A stretch of 64,000 bases of DNA from Ferruginibacter sp. (GCF_028288465.1 NZ_JAQBNR010000021.1:186001-250000), one strand, 5' to 3'. Counted from the stretch's first letter, positions 51,710 through 61,628 are shown. The notes: generated by a model from the sequence alone, not told the origin. Made by a program: numbers and translations.

Positions 51710-53434
51710 CTACTTCAATTTCATCTCTTCAATCATCCGCTTAATTTTTTCATCCAGCGATTGATTGGCAGCATCAAAACCTGCTGCATCTGCCAGTTTG
51801 GTATTTACGCTAAAGTAAAATTTTATTTTAGGTTCTGTACCGCTGGGCCTTGCCGAAATTTTAGTTCCGTCGTTCAGTAAAAACTGGAGCACATTGCTTT
51901 TTGGTAAATTAATGGGATAGGTTTCGCCGGTTTGTAAATTTTTACCTACCTGTAACTCATAATCCAGCAACGCAGCAACCGCCACACCATCGATAGTTGC
52001 AGGCGGATTGTTTCTGTAGCCTTCCATCATATCAGCAATTTCTTTGGCGCCATTCATACCCTTCTTGGTGATGCTTACCAGGTTCTCTTTGTACAATCCG
52101 TATTGCACATACAAGTCAATCATCTTGGCATACAAGCTCCGGCCCTTGTTCTTTTCATAAGCAGCCATTTCACACAGTAACGCTACTGCGCTGATGGCAT
52201 CCTTATCCCTCACTTCATCTCCCACCATCAGTCCAAAACTTTCTTCGCCACCAATGATATAATTCTCCTTTCCTTCTTTTTCTTTTATCAAAGAAGCAAT
52301 CCATTTAAAACCGGTGAGTACATTGTAACAGGCGATGCTACTGGCTTTGGCTATACCATCAATCATATCGGTTGTAACGATAGTTTTAACCACCATATCA
52401 TTTGGCTGATTAATTCCTTTTGTTTTTCTGGCTTCAATCATGTAATTAAATGCCAACACCGCGGTTTGGTTACCATTCATTAAAACCCATTCGCCCTTAG
52501 CATTTTTTACGCCGATACCAACGCGGTCGCTGTCAGGATCTGTACCCAGCAAAATATCTGCATCCAGCTGTTTGGCTTTTTCAAGGCCAATACTCATGGC
52601 TTCCTTTTCTTCCGGGTTGGGGTAAACAACTGTTGGGAAATTGCCATCCGGTGTACTCTGCTCTTCCACAATATGCACGTTATCAAAACCAAATTTTGCC
52701 AGCACCTGCGGTACCAGGGTAATACCTGTTCCGTGGATAGGTGTGTACACGATTTTAAGATCGTGCTGCGCAGCACATACATCCGGGTAAACACTCAAAC
52801 CCTTTACCATGGAGAGGTACGCTTCATCCATATCTTTACCAATAATGGTAATGTTGGCATCGCCCCCGCTCCATTGCACATCATCTACAGACGCTATTTT
52901 ATCTACTTCAATAATTACATTTTCATCATGTGGTGTTACCATCTGTGCGCCATCATCCCAGTATGCTTTATACCCGTTGTATTCTTTTGGATTGTGCGAC
53001 GCGGTGCAAACAACCCCACCCTGGCAACTTAAATTGCGGATAGCAAAACTTAATTCCGGTGTCGGACGCAACGCTTCAAACAAAAATACTTTGATGCCAT
53101 TGGCTGCGAAAACATGGGCCGTTGTTTCAGCAAAAAAACGGCTGTTGTTTCGGCAGTCATGCGCAATGGCTACCTTGATTTCACCGGTAAAACATTTTTT
53201 TAAATAGTTGGCGTAACCTTGGGTCGCCATTCCTACGGTGTATTTGTTCATGCGGTTGGTGCCGATGCCCATCAGGCCGCGTAAACCGCCGGTACCAAAC
53301 TCCAGGTTCTTATAAAAAGCATCTGCCAGTTCATCGGGATTATCCTTCTGCATTTGCCTGATGGCATCCTTCACTGATTGTTCGTAGTTGCCAGTTAACC
53401 AGCCGTCTATTTTTTGTTGAATGTTTGTATCCAT
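51710..53434 (-). CDS. Phosphoglucomutase/phosphomannomutase family protein
   Basis: The 574-residue alpha-D-phosphohexomutase interconverts hexose 1- and 6-phosphates. Landmarks are the N-terminal FGTGGLRGLMGIGTNRMN, the phosphoserine Ser146 in VCTASHNPKEYNGYK, the Mg-binding DPDSDR, the sugar-binding GEESFG and the phosphate-binding RPSGTEPKIKFYF. Length and PGM2-like order fit the larger phosphoglucomutase/phosphopentomutase type. Its exact sugar preference cannot be told. It faces the DUF2279 gene divergently. Confidence 0.95.
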   Translation of the reverse strand: MDTNIQQKIDGWLTGNYEQSVKDAIRQMQKDNPDELADAFYKNLEFGTGGLRGLMGIGTNRMNKYTVGMATQGYANYLKKCFTGEIKVAIAHDCRNNSRFFAETTAHVFAANGIKVFLFEALRPTPELSFAIRNLSCQGGVVCTASHNPKEYNGYKAYWDDGAQMVTPHDENVIIEVDKIASVDDVQWSGGDANITIIGKDMDEAYLSMVKGLSVYPDVCAAQHDLKIVYTPIHGTGITLVPQVLAKFGFDNVHIVEEQSTPDGNFPTVVYPNPEEKEAMSIGLEKAKQLDADILLGTDPDSDRVGIGVKNAKGEWVLMNGNQTAVLAFNYMIEARKTKGINQPNDMVVKTIVTTDMIDGIAKASSIACYNVLTGFKWIASLIKEKEGKENYIIGGEESFGLMVGDEVRDKDAISAVALLCEMAAYEKNKGRSLYAKMIDLYVQYGLYKENLVSITKKGMNGAKEIADMMEGYRNNPPATIDGVAVAALLDYELQVGKNLQTGETYPINLPKSNVLQFLLNDGTKISARPSGTEPKIKFYFSVNTKLADAAGFDAANQSLDEKIKRMIEEMKLK

Positions 53435-53494
53435 TGTTTCATATTTTGAGTCCTCAAAAATATATAATAGTATCTCATTAACAGCAGATACTAT

Positions 53495-53502
53495 TATTTT
53501 TG
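53495..53502 (+). promoter_or_regulatory. -7 promoter box TATTTTTG
   Basis: Exact TAnnTTTG match four bases before the ATG at 53507. Transcription would begin at about that ATG, which favours the next in-frame ATG (53534) as the true start of the DUF2279 gene, or a leaderless message. Confidence 0.55.
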
Positions 53503-53506
53503 TTTT

Positions 53507-54538
53507 ATGAGAGGCTTTTTACCGAAGGGGTGGATGTTAAAACAGTACCGCTATGATAAAGCGGCCGGTTACAAAAAACCGGTGCTGCTTTTCCTGTTCA
53601 GCATATTAACCGTTCAGCAAATGCTGGCGCAGGATAGTTTGCAATCACAAAAGTCCTATCCTTCAACTGCGTCATTAACACTCAGCCCCGGGGTAATAAA
53701 AAAAAGAGTTACAGGTGTTGCCATAGCCAATGTGGTAGGATATGGCGCTATCCTTGTCGGGTTAAACTCGGCCTGGTATGCAGATTACCCCCGCAGCAGT
53801 TTTCATTTTTTTGACGACAATGCGGAATGGTTGCAGGTAGATAAAGTGGGGCATTTTTACAGTGCGTATATTGAAAGCCGCGCCAGTATGGAATTGTGGA
53901 GGTGGACTGGTATCAGCCGAAAAAAACGCATCTGGCTGGGAGGATTAAGTGGGCTGGCTTACCAGGGCGCACTGGAAGTGATGGACGGGTTCAGCACCCA
54001 ATGGGGTTTTAGCTGGGGCGACTTCAGTGCCAATGTTGCAGGAAGTGCGTTACTAATCGGACAGGAGCTTGCCTGGAATGATCAGCGCATCAAAATAAAA
54101 TTCTCATTTCATAAAAATAGTTACGGCGATGCACAGCTAAATCAACGGGCAGATGACTTGTATGGTAAAACCCTTGCCCAACGTTTTATTAAAGATTACA
54201 ATGCGCAAACCTACTGGGCAAGCGCCAACCTGAAAGCTTTTATACCTGAAAGTAATTTACCGGCGTGGTTGGGAGTTGCTGTAGGTTATGGAGCAGATGG
54301 TATGTTTGGCGCCCGGAGTAATATAGCAAAAGATAAAGAAGGAAACATAACGTTCGACAGAAGTGATATCAGCCGCTACCGCCAATGGTACCTGGCACCA
54401 GACATTGACCTCACCAAAATAAAGACCAATAAAAAAGGTATCCGTTTTTTATTAACGGTACTAAGCGCCTTCAAATTTCCCACCCCAAGCCTGGAGTTTA
54501 GCAAAGGACAATTTAAAGTGCACGCTTTGCATTTTTAA
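53507..54538 (+). CDS. DUF2279-family periplasmic protein
   Basis: The product (343 residues, or 334 if the second ATG at 53534 is used) has an N-terminal signal (PVLLFLFSILTVQQMLAQ) and the DUF2279 core. Landmarks are WLQVDKVGHFYSAYIESR, AYQGALEVMDGFSTQWGFSWGDFSANVAGSALLIGQEL and DDLYGKTLAQRFIKDYNAQTYWAS, then a C-terminal region of amphipathic strands. It is a Bacteroidota envelope protein of unknown function. The His-Phe-Tyr and Glu-Val-x-Asp-Gly patterns suggest a membrane-embedded or lipid-binding site, by inference only. Confidence 0.85.
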   Translation: MRGFLPKGWMLKQYRYDKAAGYKKPVLLFLFSILTVQQMLAQDSLQSQKSYPSTASLTLSPGVIKKRVTGVAIANVVGYGAILVGLNSAWYADYPRSSFHFFDDNAEWLQVDKVGHFYSAYIESRASMELWRWTGISRKKRIWLGGLSGLAYQGALEVMDGFSTQWGFSWGDFSANVAGSALLIGQELAWNDQRIKIKFSFHKNSYGDAQLNQRADDLYGKTLAQRFIKDYNAQTYWASANLKAFIPESNLPAWLGVAVGYGADGMFGARSNIAKDKEGNITFDRSDISRYRQWYLAPDIDLTKIKTNKKGIRFLLTVLSAFKFPTPSLEFSKGQFKVHALHF

Positions 54539-54632
54539 AGTAAAAATGAAAAAGTAAAAAGTAAAAAATAGGCTCTGCAAAAAAGAGACAATCTGCAAAT
54601 TAGCAAACATTAAAAAGTAGCCCTTGGGAGAT

Positions 54633-55136
54633 TTAGGGCGCCTCCATCCACGCTCCTACCACATCCGTACCTTCTACTTCCACATAAATATGCTCGTCCA
54701 AAGTTGTTGAAAAACTGAGGCCAACATAATCCAGGTCAATCGGAAATGATTTGTGCGTCCGTTCAACCAGCGCCAGTGTTTGTATCTTTTTAGGGTGAGT
54801 TTCCAAAAATGGTTTCAGTGCATATAGCATTGCTTTGCCACTGTTGGCCACATCGTCAATCAGCAAAATAATTTTATCGTTAAAATCCATAGCGGGCTCA
54901 ACAGAAATTGTAAACGGATTTTTTTTATCCATTGTTAAAGCCGCTACTATAATCTCACCTGTAAAAACTTCTTTTAAATAATCACTTATTTTATGGGCAA
55001 TGATCAATCCATTATCTTTAATGCCCACCAATACCAATTGCTGCTCACCATAATTTTGTTCTACCACTTCCAGCGCCATGCGACGCAATTTTTTTCCGGC
55101 CGTTTCTTTTGTGAGAATGTATTTTTTGTTTGCCAT
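54633..55136 (-). CDS. Phosphoribosyltransferase, PyrR-like
   Basis: The 167-residue type I phosphoribosyltransferase starts MANKKYILTKETAGKKLRRMALEVVEQNYG. The PRPP-binding signature is KIILLIDDVANSGKAMLYAL, preceded by the LVLVGIKDNGLIIAHKISDYL loop. This is the PyrR group (uracil phosphoribosyltransferase and/or RNA-binding attenuator of pyr genes) or a close relative. No pyr genes lie nearby. The ATG 12 codons upstream is possible but lacks similarity. Confidence 0.85.
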   Translation of the reverse strand: MANKKYILTKETAGKKLRRMALEVVEQNYGEQQLVLVGIKDNGLIIAHKISDYLKEVFTGEIIVAALTMDKKNPFTISVEPAMDFNDKIILLIDDVANSGKAMLYALKPFLETHPKKIQTLALVERTHKSFPIDLDYVGLSFSTTLDEHIYVEVEGTDVVGAWMEAP

Positions 55137-55241
55137 GCAGTTAACTCTTTGTATTGTACGAAAGTAAATCAATATTCAATAATGCCGCATAATTAGTGTA
55201 TCTGGTTTTTGATAATTAACTTAGCCATATAAATAAACCGT

Positions 55242-56558
55242 ATGCACATTGTCCTCCAAATTGTTTTTGTCGCCCTGCTGGCTGCAGCTGTTTGGCTGTT
55301 TACAAAAAACATTTTACAAATAAGGCGCAACATATTTTTGGGCCAGCCCGAAGACCTGACTGATAATAAACCACAACGCTGGAAAAACTTGCTGCTGCTG
55401 GCTTTGGGGCAAAAGAAAATGTTTAAAAATCCGCTGGTGGCCATAATGCACCTGGTAATATATGCAGGCTTTATCATTATCAACCTGGAAGTGCTGGAGA
55501 TTGTACTGGACGGAATTTTTGGCACCCACCGCTTGTTTTTTCCCTGGCTCGGCGGCCTTTATTTGTTCCTGATTAACTTTTTCGAAATCCTCGCCGTGGG
55601 CGTGATCATTGTTTGCATTGCTTTTTTAAGCAGGAGAAATATCCTGAAACTAAAACGCTTTATCAGCAAAGATTTAAATGGCTGGCCCCGCAGCGATGCC
55701 AACTATATTTTAATTGCCGAGATTATATTGATGAGTCTTTTTCTAACGATGAATGCCGCTGACAGGGCGCTCCAGTTGCAGGGCAATGAACATTATCACA
55801 ATACCGGCAGCTTTGTTTTTTCAGGTTTGCTGGCACCTTTATTCAGTGGCTTTTCGCAAGGCACATTAATGGGTATAGAAAGAACCTGCTGGTGGATCCA
55901 CATCGCCGGCATACTGGCATTTTTAAATTATTTGCCTTACAGCAAACACCTGCATATCATGCTGGCGTTTCCCAATGCCTGGTATACACGTCTTAACCTG
56001 CAGGGAAAAATGACGAATATGGTCAGCGTGCAAAATGAAGTAAAATATATGATGCAGCCTGAACTGGCACCCACTACCGGTGACGCACAAACGCCAAAAT
56101 TTGGCGCCAAAGATGTGTTTGACCTGAGCTGGAAAAACTTGCTGGATGCATACAGCTGCACTGAGTGCGGAAGATGCAGCGCCGCCTGCCCCGCAAATAT
56201 CACCGGCAAACTGTTAAGCCCCAGGAAAATCATGATGGATACCCGTGACCGGGCAACAGAAGTGGGTAAAAATATAGCAATCAATCAGCAGTTTAAAAAC
56301 GATGGCAAAACACTTGTAAAAGACTATATCACCGTGGAGGAATTGCGTGCCTGCACCACCTGCAATGCCTGCGTAGAAGCTTGCCCTGTAAGCATTAGTC
56401 CGCTGGATATTATTATACAACTGCGCCGCTCGCTCATCATGGAAGACAGCAATGCCCCGCAGGAATGGAACGCCATGTTTGGCAATATAGAAAACAATTT
56501 CGCCCCCTGGAAATTCAGCCCCGAAGACAGGGATAAATGGGTGGAAGACCTTGCGTAG
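55242..56558 (+). CDS. Membrane-bound (Fe-S)-binding reductase subunit (Hdr/GlpC-like)
   Basis: The 438-residue protein has a five- to six-helix N-terminal membrane domain (residues 4-250) and a cytosolic pair of [4Fe-4S] motifs: CTECGRCSAACP (about 306-317) and CTTCNACVEACP (about 369-380). It belongs to the membrane-anchored ferredoxin-like subunits of heterodisulfide-reductase-like systems in Bacteroidota. In those systems a CCG-domain (Fe-S) protein normally follows as partner. Here the next gene is DinB, and repeat copy D starts 19 bases after the stop, so the usual partner is missing locally. Confidence 0.87.
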   Translation: MHIVLQIVFVALLAAAVWLFTKNILQIRRNIFLGQPEDLTDNKPQRWKNLLLLALGQKKMFKNPLVAIMHLVIYAGFIIINLEVLEIVLDGIFGTHRLFFPWLGGLYLFLINFFEILAVGVIIVCIAFLSRRNILKLKRFISKDLNGWPRSDANYILIAEIILMSLFLTMNAADRALQLQGNEHYHNTGSFVFSGLLAPLFSGFSQGTLMGIERTCWWIHIAGILAFLNYLPYSKHLHIMLAFPNAWYTRLNLQGKMTNMVSVQNEVKYMMQPELAPTTGDAQTPKFGAKDVFDLSWKNLLDAYSCTECGRCSAACPANITGKLLSPRKIMMDTRDRATEVGKNIAINQQFKNDGKTLVKDYITVEELRACTTCNACVEACPVSISPLDIIIQLRRSLIMEDSNAPQEWNAMFGNIENNFAPWKFSPEDRDKWVEDLA

Positions 56559-56576
56559 ACGTACCTCGTTTTTTTA

Positions 56577-56628
56577 TGGTCCGGCCTGAGAAACTTTGTG
56601 GTCCGGCATTGGCGTCGCACTCTTGTAC
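56577..56628 (-). repeat. Dispersed repeat, copy D
   Basis: On the minus strand it begins GTACAAGAGTGCGACGCCAA and ends near TCTCAGGCCGGACC. It matches copies A-C and resembles C most closely at the start. It lies directly behind the (Fe-S) protein gene. Confidence 0.72.
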
Positions 56629-56809
56629 TGCATTTCACTGTGGAACTTTTATCAAAGCGTAGATTGTGAACGGGGATTTAAATGGATTGATAGGATGTTG
56701 CGGATTCTTAAATCTTATCTTTTTTATTCATTGAATCTACCCAAATCCTGGTTCACACAAATGCTTGCGGGACTTGTTATAATCTTCATTTTTGTATACA
56801 ACTATAATC

Positions 56810-57253
56810 ATGATCAAACATTCCATAACCAGGCTATCCCATTTGGGTGAAATAATTCCTCCGCTGTTAACCGCAATCGGCGAGCCTGCATTTTCAACAA
56901 AACCTGCTCCTAAAAAATGGAGTAAAAAAGAAATCATCGGGCACCTGATTGACAGCGCCACCAATAACCACCAACGTTTTGTGCGGGCGCAGTTTGAACC
57001 AACGCCGCAGATTTATTATGATCAACATAAATGGAATGAATATAGTTATTACGATCGAATGGAAGGAGCGCTAGTAATTGCCTTCTGGACTGCCTACAAC
57101 AACCACCTGGTTGAACTCATCAAACATATTCCTGAAGAAAAATTACAGTTTGGGTGTTTGCCAAGAGACAATACATTGCTCACACTTGAATTTTTAATCA
57201 ATGATTATGTAACACATTTGGAACATCATCTGCAGCAGGTAGTGGAATATTGA
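56810..57253 (+). CDS. DinB-family protein
   Basis: The 147-residue four-helix protein starts MIKHSITRLSHLGEII. Its likely metal ligands are His in KEIIGHLIDSATNNHQRF and the pair in VTHLEHHLQQVVEY, the typical DinB/YfiT arrangement. Such proteins are thiol-dependent transferases or hydrolases of unknown substrate. The ATG at 56810 is preferred over a TTG six codons upstream. It converges with the IscA-like gene at nine bases. Confidence 0.88.
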   Translation: MIKHSITRLSHLGEIIPPLLTAIGEPAFSTKPAPKKWSKKEIIGHLIDSATNNHQRFVRAQFEPTPQIYYDQHKWNEYSYYDRMEGALVIAFWTAYNNHLVELIKHIPEEKLQFGCLPRDNTLLTLEFLINDYVTHLEHHLQQVVEY

Positions 57254-57262
57254 TTATGCAAA

Positions 57263-57613
57263 TCAAACAGCGAAAGAAGTACCGCAACCGCAGGTTTTAC
57301 TGGCATTCGGATTATTAAAAGTAAAACCGCGGGAGTTTAATCCACCCTGCCAGTCAACCTCCATTCCGGTTAAATAAATGCCATGTGCTTTTTCCATGGT
57401 ACAGGGGATGCCTTCGATTTCAAAACGACTGTCTTTTTCAGTGGGTGTATCAAAACCAAGTACATAGGTCATACCGCTGCAACCGCCGCCTTTAACACCC
57501 ACCCTTAAAACCTGTGTTGTATCAAACCCTGGCTCACCCATCAGCCGTTTAATTTCGTTCACTGCACTGATGGTAAAACTAACCGGGGCCGATATTGCTG
57601 TTGTTGCTTCCAT
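57263..57613 (-). CDS. Iron-sulfur cluster carrier, IscA/ErpA type
   Basis: The 116-residue A-type carrier has the three conserved cysteines: Cys45 in KGGGCSGMTYVL and the pair Cys108/Cys110 in TCGCGTSFAV (the SxCGCGxSF signature). LNSRGFTFNNPNA is also family-typical. The start at 57613 gives the standard length; the longer reading frame upstream is out of family. It delivers Fe-S clusters to apo-proteins. It is not in an obvious isc/suf cluster here. Confidence 0.94.
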   Translation of the reverse strand: MEATTAISAPVSFTISAVNEIKRLMGEPGFDTTQVLRVGVKGGGCSGMTYVLGFDTPTEKDSRFEIEGIPCTMEKAHGIYLTGMEVDWQGGLNSRGFTFNNPNASKTCGCGTSFAV

Positions 57614-57728
57614 GTAAAATGATTTACAGCAAAGGTAGCCCATTTTGAAAAAAGCCCAATCGCAACACTTTTCGAAAGCAGGAAATATTTGGCGGTACTT
57701 TCCTTTACTTTTGTAAAAAAAATAACCC

Positions 57729-58265
57729 ATGATTTTATTGGAATTTACCCTGCAGGATGTGCAAACCATTCTGATTGTTCTAGGTATTGCACTGGTGCTG
57801 TTAATAGGTGCCATCTTCTTTTTGTTAACTGAATTCAGGAGTCTTAAAGCCTCAGTTGACCAGAAACGCCCTGTGGCTGCGGACAACAGCCTGCTTCGGT
57901 TACAGGCATACGAAAGACTTACCCTGCTTACTGACAGAATCTCTCTAAAAAATCTTGTTACAAGAATGCATGACACGCAGTATTCTGCCACTGAACTGGC
58001 TGCAGGCCTGATACAAACCATCCGGACAGAATATGAACACAACATCACCCAGCAAAACTATGTAAACCCGGAAGTATGGAAAGCAGTAACTAATTTAAAG
58101 GACCAGAATATATATATTATCAACGAACTGGCTGGTGCTTTACCACCCAATGCCACAGCACTTGATTTAAGCCGGAATATTCTCCAGTACACTACGGCAG
58201 ATAATGCCGAACTGAGTGGGATTGTTTTAAACGCCATTCAATACGAGGTTAAAAAATTGGTTTAA
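57729..58265 (+). CDS. Membrane-anchored hypothetical protein
   Basis: The 178-residue protein has one N-terminal transmembrane helix ([24 protein letters not shown], residues 13-36) and a cytosolic or periplasmic helical domain with [41 protein letters not shown] and [32 protein letters not shown]. Similar proteins are conserved across Bacteroidota without assigned function. It lies 37 bases ahead of the mutase gene, probably in the same transcript. Confidence 0.78.
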   Translation: MILLEFTLQDVQTILIVLGIALVLLIGAIFFLLTEFRSLKASVDQKRPVAADNSLLRLQAYERLTLLTDRISLKNLVTRMHDTQYSATELAAGLIQTIRTEYEHNITQQNYVNPEVWKAVTNLKDQNIYIINELAGALPPNATALDLSRNILQYTTADNAELSGIVLNAIQYEVKKLV

Positions 58266-58302
58266 TCTTACAACCATTAAGTCATCTAATTTACACGTGT
58301 CT

Positions 58303-59862
58303 ATGTCTGTTGAAAAAAAAATATTTACCGATGCCGGTATAGAAGTAAAGGAATTGTACCTGCCGACAGATATTCAGCCGAACAATGAACTTCCCGGTGA
58401 GTTTCCTTTTACCCGGGGCGTACAACCGGACATGTATCGTGGCAAACTTTGGACCATGCGCCAGTACGCAGGCTTTAGTACCGCAGAAGAAAGCAACAAA
58501 CGGTATCACTATTTATTATCGCAGGGCGTAAGCGGCTTAAGCGTAGCCTTTGATTTACCAACACAAATTGGCTACGACAGCGACCATGAATTATCTGATG
58601 GTGAAGTAGGTAAAGTAGGTGTAGCAATAGATTCAATCGAAGACATGGAATTATTGTTTGATGGTATCAAAGTAGAGGATATCACCACGTCTATGACCAT
58701 CAATGCAACCGGTTTTATTTTGCTGGCCTTTTATGTGGCGCTGGCAAAAATACAGGGTGCCAATCTGCAAAAAATTTCGGGCACCATACAGAATGATATT
58801 TTAAAGGAATACGCGGCAAGAGGCACTTATATTTATCCGCCCAAACCTTCCATGCGCATCATCACCGATATTTTTGAATGGTGCACGAAAGAGCTTCCCA
58901 AATGGAATACAATTTCCATCTCCGGTTATCATATACGTGAAGCCGGCAGTACAGCGGTACAGGAAATTGCCTTTACACTCAGCAACGGCAAGGCCTATGT
59001 GCAGGCTGCTTTACAAAAAGGAATGGACATTAATATTTTTGGCAAACGCCTCTCCTTCTTTTTTAACGCCCATAACAATTTGTTTGAGGAAGTTGCCAAA
59101 TTCAGGGCTGCCAGAAAAATGTGGGCGGTTATTATGAAAGACCTTGGCGCAACAGATCCCAAAGCGATGATGCTGCGCTTTCATACACAAACCGGCGGTG
59201 CAACACTTACTGCGCAACAACCATTAAATAATGTAACCCGCGTTACCATTCAAACGTTGGCAGCTGTATTAGGTGGCACACAAAGCCTGCACACCAATGG
59301 TTATGATGAAGCCCTTAGCCTGCCTACAGAGCAAGCAGCAAGAATAGCATTGCGTACCCAGCAAATTGTAGCATTTGAAAGTGGCGCGCCAGATACGGTA
59401 GACCCATTGGCGGGAAGCTATTTTGTTGAAAGTCTGACTGCGGAAGTAGAAGCCGCAGCCTGGCAACTGATTGAAAAAATTGATGCGCTTGGAGGCAGTG
59501 TAGACGCCATAGAACAAGGTTATATGCAGGAGGAAATAGCAAGAAGCGCATATGAATACCAGCGCCAGATTGAGACGGGCGAAAAAATAATTGTGGGGGT
59601 AAATAAGTTCCAGGCAGATGAAAAAAACACCGTGCCCGGATTTAAAATTGATGACAGCATCAGGGAAGTGCAATGCGAAAAACTGAGATTATTAAAGGCA
59701 AAAAGAGACAATCAAAAAGTAGCTGAGTGTTTGCAACAAATACAACTTTCAGCCATCAATAATACCAACCTGATGCCTGTTGTAATTGATGCAGTTGAAA
59801 ATTATTGTACCCTGGGTGAAATTGCTGGTGAGTTAAGAAAGGTTTTTGGAGAATATAAATAA
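58303..59862 (+). CDS. Acyl-CoA mutase large subunit (methylmalonyl-CoA mutase type)
   Basis: The 519-residue protein covers the TIM-barrel substrate domain of B12-dependent acyl-CoA mutases. The substrate-binding [76 protein letters not shown] and [14 protein letters not shown] are present. It ends before any cobalamin-binding domain, so it must pair with a separate small B12-binding subunit. None is encoded in the flanking genes, unlike the usual mutAB-like arrangement. Rearrangement of methylmalonyl-, isobutyryl- or a related acyl-CoA is possible; substrate not decided. Confidence 0.92.
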   Translation: MSVEKKIFTDAGIEVKELYLPTDIQPNNELPGEFPFTRGVQPDMYRGKLWTMRQYAGFSTAEESNKRYHYLLSQGVSGLSVAFDLPTQIGYDSDHELSDGEVGKVGVAIDSIEDMELLFDGIKVEDITTSMTINATGFILLAFYVALAKIQGANLQKISGTIQNDILKEYAARGTYIYPPKPSMRIITDIFEWCTKELPKWNTISISGYHIREAGSTAVQEIAFTLSNGKAYVQAALQKGMDINIFGKRLSFFFNAHNNLFEEVAKFRAARKMWAVIMKDLGATDPKAMMLRFHTQTGGATLTAQQPLNNVTRVTIQTLAAVLGGTQSLHTNGYDEALSLPTEQAARIALRTQQIVAFESGAPDTVDPLAGSYFVESLTAEVEAAAWQLIEKIDALGGSVDAIEQGYMQEEIARSAYEYQRQIETGEKIIVGVNKFQADEKNTVPGFKIDDSIREVQCEKLRLLKAKRDNQKVAECLQQIQLSAINNTNLMPVVIDAVENYCTLGEIAGELRKVFGEYK

Positions 59863-59933
59863 GTAAGTTATCCTTGTATAACTTGATCTCTGGCTGCATG
59901 GTGAATGCAAAGTATAGTGTAATATAATTGCTG

Positions 59934-61472
59934 TTATTTTTTAAAGCAAGCGCCAATTCCCTTTACCGGCGCAGGATCGCCGTTAAAATCATTTACCAAG
60001 GTTGCGATACCAAACATGTTTGTCAAATCAATTCCGCTATTTTGAAGCGGTGAACTTGCCGCTATTTTATAACGGTTGAAATTTGCTAACTTATCGCATG
60101 AAGTCGGATTCAAATCATCAGTAAGATTAAATCCCGGATCAATATTAAATTCGCCGGGATTAACCTGCACTGATTTATTTTTTATACTCCACCAATCATT
60201 CGCAAAAAAAATATCGTTCAACTTATTTCTTTTTAACAAGCTTTCTGCTGCAACAAAAATATTGTTATAAAACACAAAGCCTTTTCTTTTACTGAGCGGC
60301 GCATAATTGATGGCAGCGCCTTTACGGTTATAAATTGTATTGTTGTAAAAGCTGCAGTTTTGAAACTGCATGCTGTCTTCAGAACTGTTCCAGATATAAA
60401 TACCGGCGCCTGCTTCAGATACTTCGCCATCATTTTCACTGATGTTAAACCGGATGATATTATTGAGCCAGGCGCTTGCACCGGCGTACTGAAAAATACC
60501 ATACCCGCTTCCCTGGTTTTGATACGATAAGCAATACTGAATAATGGAATTGGTAACACCTCCATCCAGGTCGAACCCTCCGCCATCTCCGCCGCCTGCT
60601 GATGTTTTATTTAGATAAGAAATGCAATGCTGGATTGTAACACTGTCTGCCTCATAACACCAGATGCCAACAGGGCCGTTTCCTTTGCGGGGCATGTCCC
60701 ATCCATTGTTGGTGGCAGTGCAATATTCTATCAGCACTTTACTGCAGCTACCCGCAACAATTCCATTGCCACTATGATTATCCAAAATAACCGGACTACC
60801 TGGATTATTGAAAGCATTACAGTAACCGATATAAATATTAGTACAGCTCGCTTTATTTTGGTAAACGCCGGAAACAGCAATACCAGCAAAACCATTTTCA
60901 TGTGCTTCTACTTTCGTAATATGTACAAAGGAAGATGTGTAAACCGAAACGCCCGCATTGCGGAAGCCGCTAACATCCAGATCGGTTACTATAATATTAT
61001 CACTGTTTGATATCAGGAGCCCATCACTTGTGTTGCCATTCTTTCTCCCCACTCCTTTTAATTCAAGATTTTGTATTGTAACAAAGCGGGTATTTTTTAT
61101 CTGTATAGCAGAAGATTTACCACCGTATAATACCGCCCTGCCTTCTCCATAACTTGTAATCACAATGGGCATGTCTTTCTTGCCGTGGCTTGAATTATCC
61201 AATAAAAAGGGGCCATTGAAACTATCTCCTCCCTTTAAAAAAAAGCTGTCCCCCGGAAACAGGGTAACCGCATTTATTTTTTTGATCGTTTTCCACGGAC
61301 TTTTAATGGTGCCGGCATTGTTATCATCGCCTGTTGAGGACAGGTAGTAAGCTTTGGATTTACTGTTCATTTGCAAAGATTGCGACACGACTGACTTGGA
61401 ATATAGAAGATTAAATACAAACAAAATCATTCCAGCAATTCTGTGGATCGATGTAAGATTTTTTAATATCAT
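59934..61472 (-). CDS. Secreted right-handed parallel beta-helix protein
   Basis: The 512-residue protein has a signal sequence near the N-terminus (GMILFVFNLLYSKSVVSQ). It begins the mature part with YYLSSTGDDNNAGTIKSPWKTIKKIN, the DUF1565-like entry, and has many PbH1 turns (asparagine/glycine ladders such as DGLLISNSDNIIVTDLDVSGFRNAGVSV). Such folds often are polysaccharide lyases or bind and degrade polysaccharides, but no active site is evident. It lies 157 bases upstream-side of the DUF6807 gene on the same strand. Confidence 0.88.
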   Translation of the reverse strand: MILKNLTSIHRIAGMILFVFNLLYSKSVVSQSLQMNSKSKAYYLSSTGDDNNAGTIKSPWKTIKKINAVTLFPGDSFFLKGGDSFNGPFLLDNSSHGKKDMPIVITSYGEGRAVLYGGKSSAIQIKNTRFVTIQNLELKGVGRKNGNTSDGLLISNSDNIIVTDLDVSGFRNAGVSVYTSSFVHITKVEAHENGFAGIAVSGVYQNKASCTNIYIGYCNAFNNPGSPVILDNHSGNGIVAGSCSKVLIEYCTATNNGWDMPRKGNGPVGIWCYEADSVTIQHCISYLNKTSAGGGDGGGFDLDGGVTNSIIQYCLSYQNQGSGYGIFQYAGASAWLNNIIRFNISENDGEVSEAGAGIYIWNSSEDSMQFQNCSFYNNTIYNRKGAAINYAPLSKRKGFVFYNNIFVAAESLLKRNKLNDIFFANDWWSIKNKSVQVNPGEFNIDPGFNLTDDLNPTSCDKLANFNRYKIAASSPLQNSGIDLTNMFGIATLVNDFNGDPAPVKGIGACFKK

Positions 61473-61628
61473 TTTTAGTAAACAGGTAAAGTATGTACAC
61501 CTTTAAGCAGGACCTACGGCGATGAATGGTGCTACCGTATACCTTTTAACATTTATTGTTGTTCTAAAAAAATACAGGGCCACTAATAACAGCTAACGTG
61601 ACATTTAACAAACACCTTTTGCTGCCGG

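Noticed and set aside
56596-56850. Plus-strand 84-codon ORF after the Fe-S protein gene
   Set aside because: It begins inside repeat copy D and overlaps the DinB start in another frame; no protein-like motif.
57614-58048. N-terminal extension of the IscA-like frame
   Set aside because: The extra 145 residues have no family similarity and overlap the divergent gene; the standard start at 57613 gives normal length.
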